From: Bacteroidales bacterium
GTDB lineage: Bacteria; Bacteroidota; Bacteroidia; Bacteroidales; Dysgonomonadaceae
DNA length: 40,913 nucleotides
Assembly: GCA_012838585.1 (NCBI GenBank)
Contig: DUPB01000022.1
Span: 1 to 40,913, forward strand
Reading direction: 5' to 3'
The notes below the pieces were generated by a model that saw only the letters and a program-made list of their open reading frames with translations, was not told the DNA's origin and made no database searches. Each line of letters starts with the position of its first letter. Position 1 is the first letter of the stretch. The position numbers and the translations under genes were made by a program. This document shows, in pieces, positions 27,875 through 37,944 of this stretch.

Positions 27875-30800
27875 ATGAATGGAAAAAAGCGTTTGTTGTT
27901 TTTTCAGAAAACACTTTTCACAATGATATTGTGGATAGTATCCATTATGGCATTTACCCAGAACGTTACCGTGACAGGTAGGGTTCTCGATGTAAACGAC
28001 GTGCCGCTACCTGGGGTGACGATTACTGTTGTCGGGTCTACCAGGGGGGTGATTACCGATGTGGATGGTTTTTATTCAATTGTTGTCAAACCTACAGATC
28101 AGCTTATGTTCTCATTTGTTGGTATGGAGTCACAAACTGTTTCAATTGACAATAGGAGAGTATTGAATGTAACTTTGGTGGAAAAAATTGATGAATTGGA
28201 GGAGGTCACCGTAGTGGCATTTGCAACCCAAAAAAAGGAGAGCATTATTGGTTCCATCACTACAATCAATCCAAATGAGTTAAAGGTTCCCTCTACTAAT
28301 TTAACGACGGCCTTAGCTGGTCGAATCGCCGGAGTTATATCCTATCAGAGGAGCGGCGAGCCTGGTCAGGATAATGCTGATTTTTTTATCAGGGGCGTAA
28401 CTTCATTTGGGTATAAGAAAGATCCGTTGATTCTAATTGATGGAATTGAGAGTTCTTCGACTGATTTGGCACGTTTACAAACGGATGATATTGCAAGTTT
28501 CTCCATCATGAAAGATGCTACGGCAACCTCCCTTTACGGAAGTAGGGCAGCTAATGGCGTGATTCTAATCAAAACGAAAGAAGGCAAAGAGGGGAAAGCC
28601 AAAATCTCCTTTCGTGTAGAAAATTTCGTATCAATGCCAACCAAAAATGTGGAGCTGGCAGACCCCGTCACCTATATGAAAATGCACAACGAAGCTGTGC
28701 TTACAAGAGACCCATTAGGGATACTTCCCTACTCCAGGCAAAAGATAGACAACACTGCTACGGGTGTGAACAGTGCTATGTATCCAAGTACCGATTGGCG
28801 CCGTGAGCTAATCAAGGATTATACCAGTAATCAGAGTGCTAATCTGAATGTAAGTGGTGGTGGCAATGTTGCCCGCTATTATATCGCGGGGGGATTCAAT
28901 CAGAATAATGGGTTATTAAAAGTGGATAAGCGCAATAATTTTAACAACAATATTGATTTAAAAACTTATTCAGTGCGTAGTAACGTAAATGTGAACCTTA
29001 CACCTACTACCCAAATTGATGTTAGGGTGAGTGGTACCTTTGACGAGTATGTGGGTCCCATCTCGGGTGGTACACAAGTTTACAGAAACGTGATGCGAAC
29101 GAACCCGGTATTATTTCCACCCTATTATGAGCCGGATGAGGATCACAGGTTTCTGACCCATATTATGTTTGGTAATTATGACGATGGTACAGGATCATTC
29201 TATCTGAATCCTTATGCCGAAATGGTGAGGGGCTATAAGATCTATTCTCGTTCCGTGATGACTGCTCAATTCGAAGTTAAACAGAATCTCGATATGTTGA
29301 TAAAAGGACTCTCTTTCCGTTCAATGGCAAACACGGGTAGAAATACCTATTTTGAAACGTTGAGGGCTTATAATCCTTTTTGGTACCAGGCTACTAGTTA
29401 TAACCGTGTCAATAATACCTTTAAATTATCGGTGTTGAATGAAGATACTGGTACTGAATATCTTGATTACAATCCGGGGAGCAAGGATGTGCAATCAAAT
29501 TTTTATACGGAATCGGCATTGAACTATAACCAGACTTTTAATGATATTCATGACGTAAACGGGTTGTTTGTATTTATCGCACAGAACAGAATTACAGGAA
29601 ACGCCAGCAATTTGCAATCATCACTACCTTTTCGCAACGTAGGTTTAGCGGGAAGAGCCACTTACGCCTATGATAGCAGATATTTTATTGAATTGAATTT
29701 TGGATTAAATGCCTCAGAACGTTTCCACAAATCTAATCGCTGGGGTTTCTTCCCTTCGGCGGGTTTGGCCTGGACGATTTCCAATGAGGCCTTCTGGGAG
29801 CCGCTAAAGGATGTTGTGAACACCCTACGGTTAAAAGGTACGCATGGGTTAACCGGTAATGATGCCATTGGATCGCCATCCGATCGCTTTTTGTACCTTT
29901 CCAATGTTAATATGAACGATGGGAACAGAAGCTTTGTGTTTGGTCGGGATTACGGCTATAGTAGAAACGGCATCTCAATCTCGCGTTATTCTGATCCGGA
30001 AATTACTTGGGAATTGTCTCAAAAAACAAATATTGGATTGGAGGTTGGACTGTTTAATCAATTTCAGATTCAGGCCGATTATTACAAGGAGATCCGTAGC
30101 AATATCTTGCAGACCAGAGCTTCTACCCCAGCAGAAATGGGATTGTCAGCACAGCCTCAGGCAAATATAGGTAAAGCACAAGGCGAAGGATTGGACCTAT
30201 CTGTAGATTATAATAAGGTTTTTAATAGAGATTGGTGGATGCAGGGAAGATTTAACTTCACCTATGCCAAAAGCAAATTTTTAATCTATGAAGAGTACTT
30301 TTATGACGATATCGCACCCTGGAGATCCCGTATTGGTTACTCGATTAATCAACAATGGGGTTATTTGGCAGAAAGATTATTTGTAGATGATGATGAGGCT
30401 GCTAAATCTCCGCTTCAGAATTTTGGCGAGTATGGAGGTGGAGATATAAAGTACCGGGATATTAATGATGATGGTCAAATTACACAACTGGATTTGGTAC
30501 CTATAGGGTACCCCACTACACCTGAAATTGTGTACGGATTTGGTGTTTCTACCGGTTATAAGCGGTTTGATTTCTCACTTTTCTTCCAAGGCTTGGCCAG
30601 GGAGTCGTTTTGGATTAGCGTGAATGCAACAGCTCCCTTCCAGACTTTCTATTATTCTGGAGAAAGTCTCCCCGGAAAGCCACAGAACCAGTTGTTGAAA
30701 GCTTACGCGGATAGCTATTGGTCGGAAGACAACCAGGATATTCACGCGTTGTGGCCGAGGCTTTCAACAACTGATATAGGAAACAACAACAACGCCCAAA

Positions 30801-31039
30801 CCAGTACCTGGTTTATGCGAGATGGTGCTTTCCTGCGGTTGAAGCAGGTTGAAATGGGTTATGCTTTACCTGAAAAAATGTCAAAAAATTTAAGTATGGA
30901 AAATTTTAGGGTCTACCTCAGCAGTACCAACCTCTTTACCTGGAGTAAGTTTAACCTTTGGGATGTGGAGATGGGGGGTAATGGACTTGGTTATCCGATA
31001 CAGCAAGTTTTCAACATTGGTATTCAAGCAACATTTTAA
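27875..31039 (+). CDS. SusC/RagA-type TonB-linked outer membrane protein
   Basis: VTGRVLDVNDVPLPGVTITVVGSTRGVITDVDGFYSI; plug LAGRIAGVISYQRSGEPGQDNADFFIRG; SLYGSRAANGVILIKTKEG; start moved to ATG 27875. Confidence 0.97.
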   Translation: MNGKKRLLFFQKTLFTMILWIVSIMAFTQNVTVTGRVLDVNDVPLPGVTITVVGSTRGVITDVDGFYSIVVKPTDQLMFSFVGMESQTVSIDNRRVLNVTLVEKIDELEEVTVVAFATQKKESIIGSITTINPNELKVPSTNLTTALAGRIAGVISYQRSGEPGQDNADFFIRGVTSFGYKKDPLILIDGIESSSTDLARLQTDDIASFSIMKDATATSLYGSRAANGVILIKTKEGKEGKAKISFRVENFVSMPTKNVELADPVTYMKMHNEAVLTRDPLGILPYSRQKIDNTATGVNSAMYPSTDWRRELIKDYTSNQSANLNVSGGGNVARYYIAGGFNQNNGLLKVDKRNNFNNNIDLKTYSVRSNVNVNLTPTTQIDVRVSGTFDEYVGPISGGTQVYRNVMRTNPVLFPPYYEPDEDHRFLTHIMFGNYDDGTGSFYLNPYAEMVRGYKIYSRSVMTAQFEVKQNLDMLIKGLSFRSMANTGRNTYFETLRAYNPFWYQATSYNRVNNTFKLSVLNEDTGTEYLDYNPGSKDVQSNFYTESALNYNQTFNDIHDVNGLFVFIAQNRITGNASNLQSSLPFRNVGLAGRATYAYDSRYFIELNFGLNASERFHKSNRWGFFPSAGLAWTISNEAFWEPLKDVVNTLRLKGTHGLTGNDAIGSPSDRFLYLSNVNMNDGNRSFVFGRDYGYSRNGISISRYSDPEITWELSQKTNIGLEVGLFNQFQIQADYYKEIRSNILQTRASTPAEMGLSAQPQANIGKAQGEGLDLSVDYNKVFNRDWWMQGRFNFTYAKSKFLIYEEYFYDDIAPWRSRIGYSINQQWGYLAERLFVDDDEAAKSPLQNFGEYGGGDIKYRDINDDGQITQLDLVPIGYPTTPEIVYGFGVSTGYKRFDFSLFFQGLARESFWISVNATAPFQTFYYSGESLPGKPQNQLLKAYADSYWSEDNQDIHALWPRLSTTDIGNNNNAQTSTWFMRDGAFLRLKQVEMGYALPEKMSKNLSMENFRVYLSSTNLFTWSKFNLWDVEMGGNGLGYPIQQVFNIGIQATF

Positions 31040-31051
31040 AAAATCAAGAAA

Positions 31052-32956
31052 ATGAAAAAGATATACAATCTGTTTTTAATAATGCTCTCATTCACCTTTT
31101 CGTTGGGCTGCAATGATTTTTTGGATGTAACACCTGATAACATCGCGACGATTGATTATGCTTTCAGGTTGAGGAGTACCGCCGAGAGGTTCTTGTTCAC
31201 CTGTTATTCCTATATGCCTAACCAGGGTTCACTGAACGAAAATCCTGCGCTGCTTGGTGGAGATGAGTTGTGGCTGGTAGCGACCAATGCGAACAATGCC
31301 TGGCAGATAGCAAGGGGTAATCAGCGGGTTGTGAACCCCTACGTGAACGCCTGGCAGGGCGGATATGGCTCGAAAGACCTCTATCAGGGAATTCGCGAGT
31401 GCAATGTCTTTCTCGAAAATATCCACCTGGTACCGGATATGTCAGATTTTGAGAAAGCGAGATGGATTGCAGAGGTGAAGTTTTTAAAAGCCTATTACCA
31501 TTACTATTTGATTAGGATGTATGGCCCCATCGTGTTGGTCAAGGAAAACCTCCCTGTTTCTGCATCACCTGAAGAGGTCAGAATTCCTCGTTCACCGGTA
31601 GATGAGTGTTTCGATTATGTGGTTCAGCTTCTGGATGAAGCGTTACCCGATTTGCCCGACAGAATAGAGTTTGAGGTTTCTGAGCTTGGGCGTATTACGA
31701 AAGCAATCAACCTCTCCCTGAAGGCGAAAGTGTTGGTAACGGCAGCAAGCCCACTGTATAATGGCAATTTAGATTATAAAGGTTTCACCAACAAAGATGG
31801 CACACCTTTGTTCAATACAATCCCGGACGAAACCAAATGGCAGAAGGCTGCTACTGCCTGCAAGGTGGCAATTAATTTCTGCGATTCACTCGGGCATAAA
31901 CTCTATACCTATCAACCACAGTTTTCACAGTACAGTCTGTCTGATACGATGTTAATACAGATGAGCATCCGTAATGCCTTCAATGAAAAATGGAATTCGG
32001 AAGTGATCTGGGCAAATACAAGCAGCCAGATTGTCGGGTTACAGGGTAATGCCACGCCAAGGGGATTGGATCCGGCGTTGGTAGCCAGTACCGGTGCACA
32101 GGGAAATATAGCTCCCCCTATAAAAATAGCAGAACTCTTCTATTCAGACAACGGGGTACCCATTGATGAAGATATTACCTGGGATTATAGCAGCCGATTT
32201 AAACTAAGGATACCGGAGTATGAGCACAGGTACAACCTGAAGCAGGGTTATACAACAGTCAGGCTTCACTTCAACCGTGAAAACAGGTATTATGCGAGTC
32301 TCGGTTTTGATGGGGGTATCTGGTATGGACAAGGACGTTTTGATGATAACAGTGATAACCTGTTGTTTGTCTCCTCAAAAAGAGGTCAGCCCGCGGCACC
32401 CGTTAATTTGAGCTCCTACTCAACAACCGGTTTTTTCCCGAAAAAATATACCCACTTTCAGAGTGTGATAGGTACAGGAAGTACTTTTACAAGGGAAAGT
32501 TATCCATGGCCGGTAATTAAATTGAATGATCTGTACCTGCTTTATGCCGAGGCCTTAAATGAAGTAAACGGACCTGGTGATGAAGTATACCTGTACTTGA
32601 ATAAGGTACGTACCAGAGCGGGTCTCCCGGACGTTGAGGATGCGTGGAGTAACTTCTCTGTCAACCCCAACAAGTACAAAACACAGGAGGGTTTGAGGGA
32701 AATTATTCATCGTGAAAGAACCATTGAGCTGATATTTGAAGGGCAGCGATTTTGGGATTTGCGTCGATGGAAAACGGCTGTAATTGAGCTGAACAAGCCA
32801 ATTACTGGTTGGGATCTTGATCAGGAGACGGCTCAAGGTTACTATCGGGAAAAGATGGTTTATAACATGACATTTAGGACTCGTGATTATCTCTGGCCAT
32901 TAAATGAGAACACCATGTTGGCAAATCCCTCGTTGGTACAAAACCCGGGATGGTAG
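31052..32956 (+). CDS. SusD/RagB-type lipoprotein
   Basis: Lipobox SLGCNDFLDVTPDN; ERTIELIFEGQRFWDLRRWK; immediately follows SusC. Confidence 0.97.
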   Translation: MKKIYNLFLIMLSFTFSLGCNDFLDVTPDNIATIDYAFRLRSTAERFLFTCYSYMPNQGSLNENPALLGGDELWLVATNANNAWQIARGNQRVVNPYVNAWQGGYGSKDLYQGIRECNVFLENIHLVPDMSDFEKARWIAEVKFLKAYYHYYLIRMYGPIVLVKENLPVSASPEEVRIPRSPVDECFDYVVQLLDEALPDLPDRIEFEVSELGRITKAINLSLKAKVLVTAASPLYNGNLDYKGFTNKDGTPLFNTIPDETKWQKAATACKVAINFCDSLGHKLYTYQPQFSQYSLSDTMLIQMSIRNAFNEKWNSEVIWANTSSQIVGLQGNATPRGLDPALVASTGAQGNIAPPIKIAELFYSDNGVPIDEDITWDYSSRFKLRIPEYEHRYNLKQGYTTVRLHFNRENRYYASLGFDGGIWYGQGRFDDNSDNLLFVSSKRGQPAAPVNLSSYSTTGFFPKKYTHFQSVIGTGSTFTRESYPWPVIKLNDLYLLYAEALNEVNGPGDEVYLYLNKVRTRAGLPDVEDAWSNFSVNPNKYKTQEGLREIIHRERTIELIFEGQRFWDLRRWKTAVIELNKPITGWDLDQETAQGYYREKMVYNMTFRTRDYLWPLNENTMLANPSLVQNPGW

Positions 32957-32984
32957 TAATGTACGATTTAATAAGATAACGATT

Positions 32985-34190
32985 ATGAAGAATTATATGA
33001 GATATTATTTATTGTTGGCGGTTGTCATTGTTGGTATGATACAATGTACAGATGATGTGGATCGTGGTATACCAACCTTGAAGGATGACGTTCCACCTTC
33101 ACCGGTAGTCGATGTTCAGGTTGAAGCTATTCCCGGTGGTGCCATACTCTCTTATACTCTTCCTAAGAGTGATAATTTACTCTATGTGATGGCAGAGTAC
33201 ATCATTGGTGACAAGCTGTTTGAGAAGAAATCATCTTTTTATAACAACAGCTTGGTTGTGGAGGGTTTCCCCGATACAAAACAATACAATCTAAAACTCT
33301 ATTCGGTATCCCGTAGTGGAATAAAGTCTACTCCGGTTAGTGTAACAATCAGTCCGCTTACACCACCGGTAGTGGCAGTGTTAAATTCTGTTGTGTTGAA
33401 AGAGACATTTGGTGGTGTAAAAGTCAACTTTGAAAATGATAGCGAGTCCGAATTGAAATTGGTGGTGCTAACTACTGATTCGCTTGGTGATCTCTATCCT
33501 GTAGATATACATTATACGAAACGAAAGGCAGGAACTTTCTCGGTTCGTGGTTTCGCTCCTGAGATGAGGATGTTTGGATTCTACGCCTTGGATCGTTGGA
33601 ATAACTATTCTGATACACTGTTTGTAGAATTGGAACCCTGGTTTGAAGAGCAACTGGATAAATTTAAATTTAAGGCACTTAACTTGCCGACAGATACCTA
33701 CGAAGCGCATGCTAGTGCGAGTTATACCTTGGAGAGACTTTGGGATGATGTTTGGGGAACAAATGCGGCATTTCACACAAAGCCAAATACCGGCATACCA
33801 CAATGGTTTACCTTTGATATGGGACAAACGGCAAGATTAAGCCGCTTTAAATTTTATCACCGATTAGCCGGTTCAAGTGGTGCAGGTGCTGATGGGCAAT
33901 ATTCAGCCGGAGCCCCGCAAATATTTGAAGTGTATGGAAGCAATAACCCTGCTTCCGACGGGAGTTGGGGAAGCTGGACCTTATTGGGGCAGTTTGAATC
34001 GGTTAAGCCCTCCGGTGATGCAAAGTGGACCTCAGAGGATATTCAGTACGCCTGTTTTGATGGAGAAGATTTTGAGTTTGAGGATCCAGGTGTCTATCGT
34101 TATCTTCGTTTTAAAATTCTTAAGAATTGGGGTGGGGTAACTTATATTTACATTGCAGAGTTGACATTCTGGGGAGAGGTGATAGAGTAG
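32985..34190 (+). CDS. SusE/F-position surface lipoprotein with C-terminal DUF5000/discoidin-like domain
   Basis: Lipobox GMIQCTDD; PPSPVVDVQVEAIPGGAILSYTLP (DUF4959-like); C-terminal lectin-like region; start moved to ATG 32985. Confidence 0.82.
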   Translation: MKNYMRYYLLLAVVIVGMIQCTDDVDRGIPTLKDDVPPSPVVDVQVEAIPGGAILSYTLPKSDNLLYVMAEYIIGDKLFEKKSSFYNNSLVVEGFPDTKQYNLKLYSVSRSGIKSTPVSVTISPLTPPVVAVLNSVVLKETFGGVKVNFENDSESELKLVVLTTDSLGDLYPVDIHYTKRKAGTFSVRGFAPEMRMFGFYALDRWNNYSDTLFVELEPWFEEQLDKFKFKALNLPTDTYEAHASASYTLERLWDDVWGTNAAFHTKPNTGIPQWFTFDMGQTARLSRFKFYHRLAGSSGAGADGQYSAGAPQIFEVYGSNNPASDGSWGSWTLLGQFESVKPSGDAKWTSEDIQYACFDGEDFEFEDPGVYRYLRFKILKNWGGVTYIYIAELTFWGEVIE

Positions 34191-34248
34191 AACTTCTCTT
34201 TTGCATATCATTTTTGAAAGTTATTTGTATTATAAAAATGAATTAGAG

Positions 34249-35385
34249 ATGAAAAAACATACGGTGAGGGTCAATTGCTTATTAATCACCACATTATTTC
34301 TCACTATTTTCTCTTGTGGTGATATGGATGAGACCTACAGGCATTTCTGGGATGATGGTGAGAAAATATATCCTGCTCCTGCTGATTCACTGAAGGTCTA
34401 TTCCGGGAAAAACAGAGTGGCTATCTCCTGGATAGTGAAAGGGGATCCAAATGTGAAGATGGCCAAAATATATTGGAATAACAGAACAGATTCGTTGGAG
34501 GTGCCTTTCCAGTCGACAGGCAAGAAAGACAGTCTCTATGTGCTGATTGAAGATCTTGTTGAGGGTACCTATTCTTTTGATGTGTTTACCTACAATGGCA
34601 AAGGCAATAAATCTGTCCCACGATCTGTTGTGGGAACTGTTTTCGGTGATTCATACGGGAATGCCCTGTTGCCGAGATATATGCAAAGCGCATTTCACGA
34701 TAACAATACCCTTACCATCACTTGGGGTAGTCCTGCCGATGAAACATCGATAGGAAGCGAAATCTACTATAAGAGTAGTGAAGGGAAAAAGACAAAAGTG
34801 TTAGCCGATAATTTTGCCGAAACAACAACAATTGCAGAGTTTGTACCGGAATTGAACCCTACCATCAGTTACAGTACGATCTATGTACCGCCAATGTCCA
34901 TTGATACCTTTTATTCGCCCATCCAACAGATACAGGCTAAAGGTGCACCCATCTTTTTCCCTAAAACAGGTTGGGGAGCTACTGCTTCTAGCTTTGACTC
35001 ACGTTCAGGCTCTTCATATCGTCCTCCTCAGAACACGATTGATGGTAAACTCAACACAATGTGGGTCAATCAGATATCTCCACAAACTTATTATCCGCAC
35101 ACGTTAACCATTGATATGGGGAGCATCATCGAAGATGTGGCGGGCATATCAATAGTCGTGAAAAGAAGAAATGAAACTCCGAGATTGATCGATGTTTACG
35201 TAAGCAGTGACGGGGTTAGCTGGAGTTTAATGGGATTATACACGGTAGAGAATGTGTCGGATATCGTTCAAAATTTTGATTTCCAGGAACCGTTAAATAT
35301 CCGTTATTTTAGAATTGTTGGAAAAGAACCTTCGGGTAACACACCCAATATTGTAATTGTTGAAGTAGGAGCATATAAGTATTAA
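34249..35385 (+). CDS. SusE/F-position surface lipoprotein, DUF4998-like N-terminus plus F5/8 type C (discoidin) domain
   Basis: Lipobox FLTIFSCGD; YPAPADSLKVYSGKNRVAISW; C-terminal NTIDGKLNTMWVN...TIDMGS...VDVYVSSDG-like pattern (LIDVYVSSDGVSW); start moved to ATG 34249. Confidence 0.82.
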   Translation: MKKHTVRVNCLLITTLFLTIFSCGDMDETYRHFWDDGEKIYPAPADSLKVYSGKNRVAISWIVKGDPNVKMAKIYWNNRTDSLEVPFQSTGKKDSLYVLIEDLVEGTYSFDVFTYNGKGNKSVPRSVVGTVFGDSYGNALLPRYMQSAFHDNNTLTITWGSPADETSIGSEIYYKSSEGKKTKVLADNFAETTTIAEFVPELNPTISYSTIYVPPMSIDTFYSPIQQIQAKGAPIFFPKTGWGATASSFDSRSGSSYRPPQNTIDGKLNTMWVNQISPQTYYPHTLTIDMGSIIEDVAGISIVVKRRNETPRLIDVYVSSDGVSWSLMGLYTVENVSDIVQNFDFQEPLNIRYFRIVGKEPSGNTPNIVIVEVGAYKY

Positions 35386-35514
35386 TTTAATTGATGTAAA
35401 GCGTACCTAGGTTGTAAAAAGGTTCTTCTATTATTGGGGAATAGGTTTGTTTTGATTTTGTGTCTAAGTTGCTAAAATAACGTGAGATACAAAGCAAAAG
35501 GCGTAAAATAAGCA

Positions 35515-35543
35515 GGGGCTGTCTCGATTTTTGAGACAGCCCC
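35515..35543. terminator. Hairpin between the converging operons
   Basis: GGGGCTGTCTC-GATTTTT-GAGACAGCCCC, 11-bp arms. Confidence 0.7.
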
Positions 35544-35630
35544 TTTCCACTTCGTGACCACTCTTTTTCTTGAACGTCACTTCATCACTTGCATGTTCTT
35601 GATCTCTTTAAACATGTGATCACGAGATGC

Positions 35631-37094
35631 TTACAAGTCCGTGATAAGCTGGTACTTCGGCACGAGTGATTTCATGATGATCCACCCGATGAGGTAGGCA
35701 AACGCGCAGATGCAGAAGATGATGAAGTATCCGGCTTCGATACCTTGGAATCCCATGAACAACGTTTGCACGTTGTCCGTGTAGTCAAATAACTTACCCG
35801 AACCCCGGTTAATGAGAAGTGAGCCAAGCCCTCCGGCCATTCCACCAATACCGGTGATGGTGGCCACCGCGTGTTTCGGGAACATATCGCTCACCGTGGA
35901 GAAGATGTTGGCCGACCAGGACTGGTGTGCCGCGGCTGCAATACCGATGATTATCACGGGTATCCACACCGAGATTCCACCCATCGGTTGCGCGAACAGG
36001 ATAAGTACAGGGAACATGGCAAACAGGAGCATAGCCCTCATGCGCCCCTGGTAGGGGTCCATCTTCTTTTTGTTCATGAAGTAAGCGGGGAAGTAGCCTG
36101 CCGCGAAGATGGAGATCATGGAGATGAGGTACACCACGAACACGTGCGGTGCACTTTGCGTGGAGTCAAGTCCATATACCGAGCTCAGGTAAGCGGGAAT
36201 CCAGAAGAGCAGGAACCACCACACCCCGTCGGTCAGGAACTTGCCAACCGCGAACGACCAGGTTTGCTTGTATCGGAACGCCTGTAAGAAAGAGATCTTC
36301 TTCCCGCTCTCTTCGCTAGCCTCTTTGTCGAGCAGCGCGGCATCCGCCTCATCGTCTTGGTTGATGTACGCCAGCTCTGCCGCGTTTACCTTCTTGCTCT
36401 TCTCCGGCTTGTCGTAGATAAACACCCAGAAGCCCATCCAGACGAAGCCCAGCGCACCGATCACGATAAAGGCCATCTCCCAGCCCCATGCTTTCGCGAT
36501 AAAGGGGATGGTTAACGGGGCCAGCAACGCGCCGATTTGGGCACCCGAGTTGAACAGGCTGGTAGCGTAAGCGCGGTCTTTCTTCGGGAAATACTCGGCC
36601 GTCGCTTTGATGGCGGCCGGGAAGTTACCCGCTTCCCCGATTGCCAGCACCAAGCGAGCGAACACGAACAGCGTCACGCTCACCGACACCACCAGAGAGA
36701 CGTCACCCACGGTGCTTATCGCCTCACGTGCGCCCGCGAAACTCATGGTCCACTCACCTGCCACGATGCCTGACGTCAGCAGGCCACAGAAAGCGTGGGC
36801 AACCGCTCCGAACGACCATACGCCGATAGCCCACAAGAATCCTTTCTTCGTGTCGATCCAGTCCACGAATTTCCCAGCGAACAGCATCGATACCGCGTAG
36901 AAGAGCGAGAACAAACCGGTGATGGTCCCGTAATCGCTGTTTGTCCAATGAAACTCGGGCGCGATAAAGTCGGCCCATGTGAGTGATAACACCTGCCTAT
37001 CCAGGTAGTTAATAGTTGTGGCCAAAAACAGCATGAGGCATATCGTCCAGCGGTGATTGGTCATTTTCGCTTGTCCTTCTTGAAGTTTACTCAT
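35631..37094 (-). CDS. MFS transporter, hexuronate (ExuT)-type anion:cation symporter
   Basis: RWTICLMLFLATTINYLDRQVLSLTWADFI; ARLVLAIGEAGNFPAAIKATAEYFPKKDRAYATSLFNSGAQIGALLAP; next to uronate catabolism genes. Confidence 0.9.
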   Translation of the reverse strand: MSKLQEGQAKMTNHRWTICLMLFLATTINYLDRQVLSLTWADFIAPEFHWTNSDYGTITGLFSLFYAVSMLFAGKFVDWIDTKKGFLWAIGVWSFGAVAHAFCGLLTSGIVAGEWTMSFAGAREAISTVGDVSLVVSVSVTLFVFARLVLAIGEAGNFPAAIKATAEYFPKKDRAYATSLFNSGAQIGALLAPLTIPFIAKAWGWEMAFIVIGALGFVWMGFWVFIYDKPEKSKKVNAAELAYINQDDEADAALLDKEASEESGKKISFLQAFRYKQTWSFAVGKFLTDGVWWFLLFWIPAYLSSVYGLDSTQSAPHVFVVYLISMISIFAAGYFPAYFMNKKKMDPYQGRMRAMLLFAMFPVLILFAQPMGGISVWIPVIIIGIAAAAHQSWSANIFSTVSDMFPKHAVATITGIGGMAGGLGSLLINRGSGKLFDYTDNVQTLFMGFQGIEAGYFIIFCICAFAYLIGWIIMKSLVPKYQLITDL

Positions 37095-37207
37095 AATTCG
37101 TTGTACTTAATATTATTTAATGTTGAATTTAATGAACTATTTCGTTAAGCCAAACGAGCAGAGGACAAGTTCACTTGGACTATGCCGTGGCGAGAAATAG
37201 TCTAATT

Positions 37208-37882
37208 TTAATGACCCTTTATTTTTTTCACGATCGAGAGGCTGTCGCGGCATAGTTGGGTGACCGTTGACCAATCCTCTCTCTTTATCGCCTCTTTAGG
37301 GAACAGGTTAGATCCCATCCCCACGCAGGAGACTCCCGCGTTGAACCAGGCCGATAGATTTTCCTCGGTGGGTTCTACCCCGCCCGTCACCATAATTTTT
37401 GACCACGGCATGGGGCCTCTCACGTTCTTCACGAACGAGGGGCCTCCCACGTTGCCTCCAGGGAACACCTTCACGATCTCGGCGCCCAGCTCTTGAGCGA
37501 GCCCGATTTCCGATGTAGTAGCGCATCCCGGGGAGTAAGCTATCTGCCGCCGGTTGCAAACCTTGAAGATATCGGGGTTAAGCAGTGGGCCGACCACGAA
37601 GTTGGCGCCCGATTGGATGTATAGTACGGCAGTGGGTGCGTCCACCACTGAGCCCACCCCCATGATCATCTCCGGGCACGCCGTCTCTGCCCATTTCACC
37701 AGTTCCGTGAACACCTCGTGAGCGAAATCGCCCCGGTTGGTGAATTCAAACACCCGTATACCCCCCTCGTAACTCGCTTTAACCGCCGCTTTCGCGACTT
37801 CCACGTTGGGGTGGTAAAAAACCGGGATTATTCCCGTCTCCTCCATGGCCTGGTAGACCTGGAGCCTTGTAAATTTAGCCAT
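37208..37882 (-). CDS. KDPG/KHG aldolase
   Basis: ETGIIPVFYHPNVEVAKAAVKASYEGGIRVFEFTNRG; MGVGSVVDAPTAVLYIQSGANFVVGPLLNPDI; VKVFPG; MVTGGVEPT. Confidence 0.93.
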   Translation of the reverse strand: MAKFTRLQVYQAMEETGIIPVFYHPNVEVAKAAVKASYEGGIRVFEFTNRGDFAHEVFTELVKWAETACPEMIMGVGSVVDAPTAVLYIQSGANFVVGPLLNPDIFKVCNRRQIAYSPGCATTSEIGLAQELGAEIVKVFPGGNVGGPSFVKNVRGPMPWSKIMVTGGVEPTEENLSAWFNAGVSCVGMGSNLFPKEAIKREDWSTVTQLCRDSLSIVKKIKGH

Positions 37883-37944
37883 AAAGTATAAATCGATTAG
37901 CCATTATTGTCGTTTCTGAATCTCCTTTTGCAATCTCTTTGCTT

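Noticed and set aside
32904-34190. Upstream start for the SusE/F-position protein overlapping SusD
   Set aside because: Internal ATG at 32985 gives a proper lipoprotein signal (MKNYMRYYLLLAVVIVGMIQC); the extra N-terminus is a frame extension
35871-36287. 138-aa and neighbouring plus-strand ORFs over the transporter
   Set aside because: Antisense shadows of the ExuT-type MFS gene
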